Shown here: piece after piece, positions 39,063-46,157 of the stretch
Layout of the letters: each line of letters begins with the position of its first letter
Position numbering within the stretch: position 1 is the first letter of the stretch
Assembly (NCBI GenBank): GCA_030153605.1
Contig: JASKLO010000007.1
Coordinates: forward strand, 1 to 54,782
DNA length: 54,782 bases
Source: Thermosipho sp. (in: thermotogales)
GTDB lineage: Bacteria > Thermotogota > Thermotogae > Thermotogales > Fervidobacteriaceae
Reading direction: 5' to 3'
Made by a program: the position numbers and the translations under genes
Notes under the pieces: model-generated
Seen by the model: the letters and a program-made list of their open reading frames with translations, nothing else
The model's database searches: none
Told to the model about the DNA's origin: nothing

Positions 39063-40544
39063 TCATTCCTCTTCTTTGTAATTTCCAGTGTTTCGATTAT
39101 TCTTTTGAAATTTTGGCCAGGGTGAATTTGCAAGTCCTTGGCTATCAGTTTCGATAGCGTATAAACTTTCATAATCTGAAACATATAAAGTACCGTCATT
39201 TGATAAAGATAAAAGAAATACAGAAGGCCACGAAGAAGCACCTTTGAAATCACTAAATTTCCACAACAATGTACCATCTTCATTCAATGCATATAAGTAT
39301 CTGTATGCGATTACATAAATTATTCCATTAGAACCAATAACTGGGGTGTGAAAGATCCCCGTTCCTGTATTAAATTTCCATTTTAGCGTGCCGTCGGGGT
39401 TTATTGCATATAAATAATCATCCCAACTTCCTACATAAATTGTTCCATCTTCATCAATTACTGGACTGGTTTTAATATCGTCCCCGGTTTCGAAATACCA
39501 TTTTAGTGTACCATCAGGATTTATTGCATAAAGATTATCATCATCAGAACCGACATAGATAGTTCCATCTTCTCCTATTGCAGGTGAAGAATTTATAATA
39601 TAATTTGCTTCAAATTTCCATTTTAGCGTGCCGTCGGGGTTTATTGCATATAAATAATTTGTATTATTTGAACCTACGTAAATTGTACCATCTGGCCCTA
39701 TAGCTGGACTTGAAGTTCTGAAACCCACATCGTTATTATTAATTTTATCATTAAATACCCATTTAGTATTTCCGTCATCAGGATTTATTGCCTTAAAGTT
39801 TTGTGAGCAACCTCCATAGATTGTTCCATCATCTCCCAGCGCAGGACTTACTGATTCGCAAATATAAAAATAATAATCTTTTTCCCATTTTAAGGTACCA
39901 TCAGGGTTTATTGCATACAAACCTTTCCAAGTGACTACGTAAATTGTACCGTCAGAAGAAATCGATGGAGAAGACCTTATATATGTTCCCAAATTGTATT
40001 TCCACTTTAAGCTACCATCAGGATTGATTGCATAAAGATTGCTATCTTCGGATCCAATATAAATTGTTCCGTCAGGTGCTATTGCTGGTCCAGAAACTAA
40101 ACGATTATAAGTTTCAAATTTCCATTTTAATCTTGCAGGCTTACTAGTAGTAAAATTCCAAATAGGACTTGGAGTTACTCCGCCTTTGCTATCTTTTGCA
40201 ACAACCATCCAATAATATGTTGTTTCATTTTGTAATTCTTTATATCCTGTTATAGTTTCAAGTATTAGACTTGTAGAAGGATGGTCATCTTTTATTACAG
40301 GAAGTTTATTAGGATCGGTACCAAAATAAATATCATAAGATAAAGGATCCCCATCTGGGTCTGAACATTCCCAAGAAAGTGTAGGAGTAATATTTACATT
40401 TGTAGCTCCATTTAAAGGAGACGGATTAGAAGGAGCTAAAGGTGGATTATTTAATGATGCGGGAGGTTGAGAACATCCGTTCAACGCTATCATAATCACA
40501 ACAGATACTAAAATATAAAAAAAGTTTGAAAATTTTCCCCTCAT
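39063..40544 (-). CDS. Lipoprotein with FN3-like domain and PQQ-type beta-propeller
   Basis: 493 residues from ATG 40544, with AAGGAG 8 nt upstream; the GTG three codons earlier overlaps the SD. Signal peptide with lipobox ALNGC. Residues about 35-130 are a fibronectin-III/Ig-like domain. Then about eight repeats with GTIYVGSxxxxLYAINPDGTLKWKF, the outer-strand pattern of PQQ-like propellers, closing with SPWPKFQKNNRNTG. Catalytic quinoprotein residues are not evident, so it is likely a binding protein on the cell surface. Promoter at 40606-40635. Confidence 0.88.
   Translation of the reverse strand: MRGKFSNFFYILVSVVIMIALNGCSQPPASLNNPPLAPSNPSPLNGATNVNITPTLSWECSDPDGDPLSYDIYFGTDPNKLPVIKDDHPSTSLILETITGYKELQNETTYYWMVVAKDSKGGVTPSPIWNFTTSKPARLKWKFETYNRLVSGPAIAPDGTIYIGSEDSNLYAINPDGSLKWKYNLGTYIRSSPSISSDGTIYVVTWKGLYAINPDGTLKWEKDYYFYICESVSPALGDDGTIYGGCSQNFKAINPDDGNTKWVFNDKINNNDVGFRTSSPAIGPDGTIYVGSNNTNYLYAINPDGTLKWKFEANYIINSSPAIGEDGTIYVGSDDDNLYAINPDGTLKWYFETGDDIKTSPVIDEDGTIYVGSWDDYLYAINPDGTLKWKFNTGTGIFHTPVIGSNGIIYVIAYRYLYALNEDGTLLWKFSDFKGASSWPSVFLLSLSNDGTLYVSDYESLYAIETDSQGLANSPWPKFQKNNRNTGNYKEEE
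39372..39658. repeat. Two identical 47-bp direct repeats inside the PQQ lipoprotein gene
   Basis: 39372-39418 and 39612-39658 are identical over 47 bp and lie 240 bp apart, which equals two propeller blades. Other blades share the amino-acid motif but differ at the DNA level, pointing to recent duplication or gene conversion. Confidence 0.85.
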
Positions 40545-40605
40545 TTTCTTCACTCCTTATTTAATTAGGATTTAATTTATAATTCTTACTTTTTTCTTGC
40601 AATTA

Positions 40606-40635
40606 ATTATATAAAATTTTAAATTTAAAAGTCAA
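40606..40635 (-). promoter_or_regulatory. Promoter of the PQQ lipoprotein gene
   Basis: Minus strand: -35 TTGACT (40635-40630), 18-nt spacer, -10 TATAAT (40611-40606), about 62 nt before the ATG. Confidence 0.65.
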
Positions 40636-42102
40636 ATTCGTTTTCTTCCGATTTTCTTTATTATTAGTAAATTTTAGTAGTTAAGTGTCGATAATTTTTT
40701 TTAAAAAGTTTCTACCAAAAATTTTCAAGCAAGAAGGGAAGTTAATCTTCCTGTTTTATTATCATTTCTTAATTCTTTGAACAACTTATTATTTTTTAAT
40801 CTCTTTCTAGTTATTTCTTCCTTTAATAAAAAGCTGTTTGACTCATACTTAAAAATGTATTTATGTAGGGAAGTTGAGTAAAAAAGATATAAAGATATAA
40901 TTATGTCATCCAACAAGATTTAAAATTGAAAGAATATTTAAAATTCTAATAAAAGTTAAAAGAAATCGGATGTAAAGTAATTTCAAAAAGAAGACAGAAT
41001 AGTATTCAATTTGGTTAACAAAAAATTCCAGTTAAATTAGCTAATTTAATTTAAAGAAATTATAATTTATTATCAATCTAATGAAGTGCAAAGAATTTTT
41101 CTGTTGCAAGTACTAAATTAAATAAAATCATGATTATTTTTTTAAACAACTTGGGAACTTAATATCTTCAAATGGTTTGACTGAGTTAATTTAAAAATGA
41201 TAAAATAAAATTGTTGTACAAAATTAAAACAAATTTTCGGAGAGATAAATTTCAGAAAAAGCAAATGTTAACAATATGGCAAATATTATTTATATAACTT
41301 CAGTAATTATCATTAGTAATTTAGCAAAAGAGATAACACAATTGATTAATTTGAGTAAGGATGAAAAAAAGCAGAGCTATTTGGTTAGTTTGATTGTATA
41401 ATTATTATTATTTATGTTTTCTTCTTGTTTGTGTGAGAACATTTGCTCCAATACCAACACAAGACATGTTCAAAAATATTTACAAACTGATTAAGCTAGT
41501 ACCATAACAAGTAAGCTGTCCAGGCTAAAAATGGCAAATTAATGTCAGGAATATAATCTATAGTGAACCTTGTGATGAAAAGATAATGGATTAAAATATT
41601 TTAATTTAGTAGAAATTAATTACCTTTTAATTTCTGATTATGAACCTGAATTCCCTGTTTAATTGTACCTAATCAACTACTTGATGTAATATATCACTTA
41701 GTTAAGATTGGAAGTAAAAAAGGTAGTATTGTTAAAATATGAAATTATATCAAAAAAAAATAAAACTGAGATTGAAAAAGAATAATTATTTGAAACAATA
41801 AGAAATAAGAAAAATAAGGAAGTGGTACGATTGTATAAAAATGTCATTGCTAAAACAATTATAAGAAAGATATGTGTGATTAAAAAACAGTTACTGCATC
41901 AACTATTCAAGAAAAAAGGATATATGAAAAATTTAATTTTTCAACTTAAACTTATTAATTGTACTTATATTTGTGTTTAGAAAATGATAAATTAAACGGT
42001 TGGCAAGAAAACAAATAATTAGAGACAAGGAATTTTTATTTTTATCAGAGATGTTGCAGTTTAACAAATAAATAAAACCGATGTTTTAAAGGGGGTGAAA
42101 GA
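40636..42102. other. Long A+T-rich stretch without an intact gene
   Basis: About 1.5 kb with no frame that combines a start, SD and sustained coding character. Short frames (40725-40916 minus, 41276-41401 plus) have no recognisable protein. A GGAAG-TTAAT-CTTCC hairpin with a T-rich tail sits near 40737-40755. The stretch appears to be decayed coding DNA; one possible remnant is listed separately. Confidence 0.6.
41708..41980 (+). pseudogene. Possible decayed coding remnant
   Basis: One frame from TTG 41708 to TAG near 41980 is broken by a single TAA near 41783 and reads as a Lys/Glu-rich helical peptide (EVVRLYKNVIAKTIIRK). There is no SD and no family match. In DNA this A+T-rich, a frame of this length could be chance. 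Confidence 0.2.
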
Positions 42103-42573
42103 ATGCAAAATGTTTTTTTGATACTATCTATTGTATTTGTAGTATTATTCCTGTTTGGGTGTGATAATTTCTGGTTTCAACTTGAATATACTCCTTCTCC
42201 AAGTAATCTACTATTTTCTAGTTATGATCAATTGTTACATGAACAGAATTATAAATACACTGGACCAATAACCCTTGCTGATTATTCAAATGATTTACTC
42301 ATCAATTTTAATCTAAAAACTTGGGATGGAGATTATGGAATAGAATTATTATTAATGACAGAAGCTAACTTCGAGGATTTCAAAGGCGGTGGAACTTATT
42401 CAGCCTATCATAAATCTTTTTATGTTAAAGATTTTTATACTTGGCGTTTGAATAATATTCCACCAGGAGTGTATTATTTTGTAATAGATAACTCCGATAA
42501 GGGTTGGGAAAATACTGATGCAGACCTTGAAGATAACATCGCAATTTTTGACGTTGAAGGTTACAAATACTAA
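42103..42573 (+). CDS. Small lipoprotein, function unknown
   Basis: 156 residues, strong SD (GGGGGTGAAAGA). Signal peptide with lipobox FLFGC (Cys20). The mature part is a single beta-rich domain ending with VYYFVIDNSDKGWENTDAD, a style seen in extracellular domains that carry a charged Asp/Asn loop. No named family recognised. Its N-terminus resembles the short frame at 45636. First of the small-protein island genes. Confidence 0.75.
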   Translation: MQNVFLILSIVFVVLFLFGCDNFWFQLEYTPSPSNLLFSSYDQLLHEQNYKYTGPITLADYSNDLLINFNLKTWDGDYGIELLLMTEANFEDFKGGGTYSAYHKSFYVKDFYTWRLNNIPPGVYYFVIDNSDKGWENTDADLEDNIAIFDVEGYKY

Positions 42574-42585
42574 TGGGGATAAATT

Positions 42586-43126
42586 ATGCGAAAGTCAATA
42601 ATTGTTTTTCTAGCACTTGTTACAATTAGTGTGTTTACTAATACATTTTCAAATGACAACTTTGAATTAACGGTTGAAATTGGGTGGGATAAATTAGCTA
42701 CTGATACAATATTGATTTATTATAATAAACCTATCAATTATGAATCTGATCATGAAATATACTTGGATTTAATTAAGAAATTAGGAGTAACGCGTGATAC
42801 TGATGATCGTACTTTGATATATTAACTTTTAAATCCCAACTTCAAGATAGTTATACACCTATTATAATCAGCATAGTACGTAAAACATTTGAGAATCTTT
42901 ATATTGCTTACATCTACAACCGAGATATACTTTACTATGTACGTGATTTACCATTTTTTGATTTCAAAAATAAAGAAGTACGCATCCTATAGGACCTTAC
43001 TTTTTTATTGAGAGTCCAGCAAATTTTGAATACAAAGTTGCTTTTATGTTGCCAAATGATTTTGTGAAGAGTGATATAAGAATTTTGTTGTGTAATGATA
43101 TAGTTATAAACTTCTTAAATCATTAA
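42586..43126 (+). pseudogene. Frameshifted gene for a secreted protein
   Basis: ATG 42586 opens with a signal peptide (SIIVFLALVTISVFT) and stops at 42823 after 79 codons. Coding sense continues in a second frame from about 42816 (DILTFKSQLQDSYTPIII to a TAG near 42990), then in a third from about 43006 (FIESPANFEYKVAFMLPNDF to TAA 43126). Two indels therefore break what was a protein of about 175 residues. Family unknown. It follows the lipoprotein gene by 12 nt and was probably co-transcribed with it. Confidence 0.65.
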
Positions 43127-43167
43127 TAGAGTTTCTAGATGTTTGATTTTATAAGAGTGTTGAAACG

Positions 43168-43201
43168 AAACAAGCCACAGTATATGCAAGATATTCATCA
43201 T
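43168..43201 (+). repeat. Copy A of a 34-bp repeat: 5' stump of a serine-recombinase gene
   Basis: It matches 44787-44820 at 30 of 34 positions, with the last 20 bp identical. In one frame it reads KQATVYARYSS, the start of large serine recombinases up to and including the catalytic Ser region. Coding similarity stops right after it. Confidence 0.6.
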
Positions 43202-43214
43202 ACGAACCTATTGT

Positions 43215-43448
43215 TATGGCAAATGGTATGATTATATAAAAAACAAACAAATAGTTATTGGAATGCCACAAGAAGTAATTATAGCGATGTTGGGTAAACC
43301 ATATACAATTAATAAAACAGTTACAGAGACAATTGTTTATGAACAAAGGATTTACGAGAAATATAATGCGCAAATTGGCATGAATTGGCCATATTTGTAT
43401 CTATATTTTGAAAATGGTTTTTTAGTTAGTTGGCAAAAAACGGAATAA
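43215..43448 (+). pseudogene. BamE/SmpA-like domain fragment
   Basis: A frame from 43215 to TAA 43446-43448 reads YGKWYDYIKNKQIVIGMPQE and later YLYLYFENGFLVSWQKTE. The pattern (GM plus hydroxylated/acidic residues, LGKPY, YFENG) is that of the BamE/OmlA fold in outer-envelope assembly lipoproteins. No signal peptide or SD is attached: upstream sequence in this frame is nonsense and includes the recombinase stump. The annotatable ATG at 43263 would remove the first strand, so this is probably the 3' part of a broken gene. Confidence 0.5.
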
Positions 43449-43486
43449 TTTGTCTACCAAATTCGACAAAAGCGTCCGAGTTTGTC
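43449..43486. repeat. Three 6-bp sites in alternating orientation, 16-bp period
   Basis: TTTGTC (43449-43454), GACAAA (43465-43470) and TTTGTC (43481-43486), each separated by exactly 10 bp, so neighbouring sites form two overlapping inverted repeats. Lies between the BamE-like fragment and the toxin-antitoxin locus. Confidence 0.55.
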
Positions 43487-43550
43487 TATGGAAGTTTAGG
43501 TAAAGAAAAGGTAAAGAATACGTTAAGATTATGAAACAAATAGTCAAAAA

Positions 43551-43568
43551 TATAACTTATAAGTTATA
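43551..43568. promoter_or_regulatory. Palindromic operator upstream of higB
   Basis: Perfect 18-bp palindrome TATAACTTATAAGTTATA ending 18 nt before the higB ATG, with -10-like TATAAC at 43551-43556. Toxin-antitoxin operons are normally repressed by the antitoxin binding such a palindrome over the promoter; the HigA-like protein is the probable ligand. Confidence 0.6.
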
Positions 43569-43586
43569 ATTGAGGTGAATAGCATT

Positions 43587-43949
43587 ATGCATAAATATCG
43601 ATATAAATATGAAGTAATCTTTCATCCATCGTTTGAAAATGAGCTTGTTGACGTGTATATTAAGTATTCGAATAAAAAGGAAATAATCGAGAAAAAAATT
43701 GCAATATATACTCTTATGCTTTCAGAAAAAGGTCCCAAAGTATTAGTTGAAGGAGCGTTTGATAAAGTAAAAAAATCAAGAAACATTTATGAAATGAGAC
43801 TAATTAAAAAAAACCCAAATTTGCGCATTTTATTTGCTTTTTTAACAAATAATCAAATAGTTTATCTAGTTATTTTTTATGAAAAAAATAAAAGTGATTA
43901 TGATAAAAATATTGAACTAGCTGAGAATCGTTTGAAAGATTATATGTAA
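43587..43949 (+). CDS. HigB-type toxin (RelE/ParE superfamily, Gp49-like)
   Basis: 120 residues from ATG 43587, with GAGGTGA 9 nt upstream; the GTG at 43575 lies inside the SD. Pattern of HigB/Gp49 toxins: an N-terminal helix pair, a central IYEMRLIKKNPNLRILFAF strand block, and IVYLVIFYEKNKSDYDKNIE followed by AENRLKDY. Such toxins cleave mRNA on the ribosome using basic residues; Arg and Lys in the central strands fit. Toxin-first gene order matches higBA loci. Antitoxin starts 16 nt later. Confidence 0.8.
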   Translation: MHKYRYKYEVIFHPSFENELVDVYIKYSNKKEIIEKKIAIYTLMLSEKGPKVLVEGAFDKVKKSRNIYEMRLIKKNPNLRILFAFLTNNQIVYLVIFYEKNKSDYDKNIELAENRLKDYM

Positions 43950-43964
43950 AAAGGAGGGATTGTA

Positions 43965-44354
43965 ATGTCTAACAAAGTATTTGATTTATTAAGGAAACTT
44001 GGATATAATCCTGCGAAAGAACAAGAATTTTATCTTTCTACGTTGGCCCATATTGCTGCTGAATTATTAGAATATAGGAAAATAAACAAATTAAGTCAAG
44101 AGCAGTTAGCAGAGAAATTGGGAATAACACAAGCAATGGTTTCTAAAATTGAAACAGCAAGCGCTAATCTTTCAATTAAAACACTTGCTAAAATTGCCGC
44201 AAAATTAAATGGTTATTTATATGTTACTTTGAATTTAGTTTCGAATGATGAGGAATTCAATAATATAAACAAATTTGAATATAATTATGGTATTAAGGAG
44301 GAAAACGCCTATGAAAACGAACATTCCCAAGAGCTCGATCCTGCAGCTTCTTAG
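43965..44354 (+). CDS. HigA-type antitoxin (XRE family HTH) with C-terminal extension
   Basis: 129 residues, SD AAAGGAGGG. A Cro/C1-type HTH at about 37-88: KLSQEQLAEKLGITQAMVSK then LSIKTLAKIAAKL. After GYLYVTLNLV a low-complexity, acidic and aromatic tail of about 38 residues follows (KFEYNYGIKEENAY), which ordinary HigA proteins lack. In TAC systems such a tail is the chaperone-addiction region recognised by the SecB-like partner. The secB-like gene starts inside this tail, overlapping 44 bp. Confidence 0.82.
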   Translation: MSNKVFDLLRKLGYNPAKEQEFYLSTLAHIAAELLEYRKINKLSQEQLAEKLGITQAMVSKIETASANLSIKTLAKIAAKLNGYLYVTLNLVSNDEEFNNINKFEYNYGIKEENAYENEHSQELDPAAS

Positions 44355-44745
44355 ATATCAAATATTAGAAGCTAGATTTCAAATAAAAGAAACAGAAGTA
44401 TCAAAAATTGCTTATACTGTTGAGGTATTACCTTCAATTGTAAGCTTAGAAGAAATTGAGGAAAAACATTACAGAGCGAATCTTCAACTTCAAATATCGA
44501 TTAAAGGCAAATCTGGCAATAAAATTGTTCACAAAGTAAGTGTATTAATTGTTGGAGAATTTGAAGGTAAAAACCTTGATCAAGAAAATTTTAAAAAATT
44601 ATGTAGATTAAATGGTGTTGCTAGTTTACTTATGTTAGCTCGTTCTTATATAGCATCTGTGACAGCACTTCATAATATTAAACCAATTGTTTTACCATTC
44701 TTTAACTTAGTTGAAGCCAGAAAACAAAAGAAAAAAAATGAATAA
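44311..44745 (+). CDS. SecB-like chaperone (TAC-type)
   Basis: 144 residues from ATG 44311 (AAGGAGG 9 nt upstream, inside higA). SecB layout: a first strand ARFQIKETEVSKIAYTVEV, then YRANLQLQISIKG, HKVSVLIVGEFEG, and a C-terminal helix block ARSYIASVTALHNIKPIVLP that matches the SecB helix and loop pattern (Arg-x-tyr/cys-Ile ... Pro ... Leu). No other SecB is expected in Thermotogae, so a general export role is unlikely. As third gene of higBA it fits the chaperone of a toxin-antitoxin-chaperone system. Confidence 0.75.
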   Translation: MKTNIPKSSILQLLRYQILEARFQIKETEVSKIAYTVEVLPSIVSLEEIEEKHYRANLQLQISIKGKSGNKIVHKVSVLIVGEFEGKNLDQENFKKLCRLNGVASLLMLARSYIASVTALHNIKPIVLPFFNLVEARKQKKKNE

Positions 44746-44783
44746 ATCCTACAATTTATCCTCCCTTTTTATGAGGTGAAATA

Positions 44784-44918
44784 TTGAAGCAAGCTGCAGC
44801 ATATGCAAGATATTCATCATTATGCACCCATTTTGTTAAAGAAAGAGATAAATTTATTATTCACGGCAGTGTCCTTGGAATTATAAATTTTCAACAACCT
44901 AAAAAGGCAGTGAAATAG
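44784..44918 (+). pseudogene. Copy B: truncated serine site-specific recombinase start
   Basis: A TTG start at 44784 with GAGGTGA upstream gives 44 codons. The first 12, KQAAAYARYSS-type, match the N-terminus of large serine recombinases including the catalytic Ser. The rest (LCTHFVKERDKF onwards) has no recombinase features and ends at TAG 44916. Positions 44787-44820 repeat 43168-43201. The SD and start look intact, so this is the 5' end of a former recombinase gene. Confidence 0.5.
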
Positions 44919-45036
44919 TTTTTTTCAGATGTTGATTACAAATGTACTAATTTATCTTTTTTATGTTTCGGATTGTTTCTGTTTTCATAGAGAGTTTTTT
45001 GGTACTTTTATATTAAGCGAGGAGGTAGCTGCTAAA

Positions 45037-45624
45037 ATGAAAAAATGGTTTTTTTTGGTTTTAATTCTTTTAGTTTCTTTCACTTTGTTTGGACAAGCTT
45101 TTAAAGAGTCTGTTGATGCTTTGATTGCCATCGCTGATAAGTGTATTGAAGAAAACATTTATGTTAATGAATTATATGATTTAAGCAGTGGGACAGTATG
45201 GGGAACAGCAGTTTATATTCCTCTCACAAACCAATTAACAAATTTTGTGCCTAATATTGAAGAAGAAGGCATTAATGGTTTTCTAGTAATTAAGTTCGAT
45301 GCGAGTAGCCCGTTAGTAGCAGTTGAAGGAGAAATTAAATTTACTGGTAAAAGATCATATGGTGATTCAGTAGATGAAGTTTATGCTCGTATATATTTAT
45401 TGGATTACAACATGTTTGTTCAAATTGATTCAAGCTTTGGTGAGTTTTATATAGCTACTGATGAACCATTTGTTGTATTATATTTAAAAACAACTTATCT
45501 TAAAGCAAATACTGATTATCTTGTAAACGTTAAAACTAACACAACGGCTGTTAATTGGACAATTAGAATGAATGATGCACGCTTTAAAAAATTACAACAG
45601 ATTATTACTGAACTGGGGTATTAA
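45037..45624 (+). CDS. Secreted protein of unknown function
   Basis: 195 residues from ATG 45037 with GAGGAGG about 11 nt upstream. Signal peptide (KKWFFLVLILLVSFTLFG), then a beta-rich domain of about 170 residues with FLVIKFDASSPLVAVEGEIKF-like strands and a C-terminal helix. It has no Cys lipobox. No family recognised; the overall style (ligand-binding beta sandwich, extracytoplasmic) recalls the neighbouring lipoproteins. Lies after the recombinase stump. Confidence 0.7.
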   Translation: MKKWFFLVLILLVSFTLFGQAFKESVDALIAIADKCIEENIYVNELYDLSSGTVWGTAVYIPLTNQLTNFVPNIEEEGINGFLVIKFDASSPLVAVEGEIKFTGKRSYGDSVDEVYARIYLLDYNMFVQIDSSFGEFYIATDEPFVVLYLKTTYLKANTDYLVNVKTNTTAVNWTIRMNDARFKKLQQIITELGY

Positions 45625-45635
45625 TAAATGAAAGG

Positions 45636-45767
45636 TTGTTTCAAGTAATTTTATATGCTTTGTTAATAATAATACTTTTAGGATTAATTTTTAATGGGTG
45701 CGAATTTCAAATTCAAGTGGAACCTATACCACAACATAAAGGAATTATGGATATTCCTACAAAGTAA
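45636..45767 (+). pseudogene. Short lipoprotein-like remnant
   Basis: 43 codons from TTG 45636: a hydrophobic segment with lipobox IFNGC and then a short EFQIQVEPIP tail. The start, FxxG-Cys and following residues resemble the lipoprotein at 42103 (GCDNFWFQLEYTPSP). SD is poor, so it looks like the surviving 5' end of a duplicated gene rather than a working one. Confidence 0.35.
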
Positions 45768-46114
45768 TATTTTGAGCCTTAACTATTTTATTATTGTAAT
45801 TCAAAGTTGCTAATTTTATCTCATAAAATAGTATTTTTTCTTATGATTCATGTTTGAGGTTTTCTCATATGTTTCTTTATAATTTATCTTGAGTGTTTAA
45901 AGCATTTTATTTGTATTGTATTTCATCAATTGGATAATTCTTTTTGTCAAATAAAAATAAAAAGCATCTCAAATTGTATGATAAAGGTAATAAAAGATGT
46001 TTTCTTCTGATTCTTAAAGAAGAAAATTAAAGAGAATTTTAATTGTCAATTATTTATGACATAGTTTATTAGGATACTAAAGTCTAAAATTGAAAAAAAT
46101 AACTTTTAATTAAA
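45768..46114. other. Intergenic stretch, no gene seen
   Basis: About 350 bp of A+T-rich sequence. Contains an 8-bp inverted repeat near 46000-46025 (TTTTCTTC with GAAGAAAA) and nothing else I can support. Confidence 0.5.
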
Positions 46115-46140
46115 AAGCCGGGAAAATTCCCGGCTTCTTT
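46113..46140 (-). terminator. Bidirectional terminator below the split lipoprotein gene
   Basis: AAGCCGGGA (46115-46123) pairs perfectly with TCCCGGCTT (46128-46136); on the minus strand the stem runs into TTTTTAATT. It ends the transcript of the minus-strand gene 46158-47228. Confidence 0.8.
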
Positions 46141-46157
46141 AAAGAAATTTCTATTTT

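Noticed and set aside
40725-40916. 63-residue minus-strand frame
   Set aside because: No SD-start combination and no protein-like pattern beyond Lys/Asn richness.
41276-41401. 41-residue plus-strand frame with a hydrophobic start
   Set aside because: No SD, no similarity, located in decayed DNA; a chance frame is likely.
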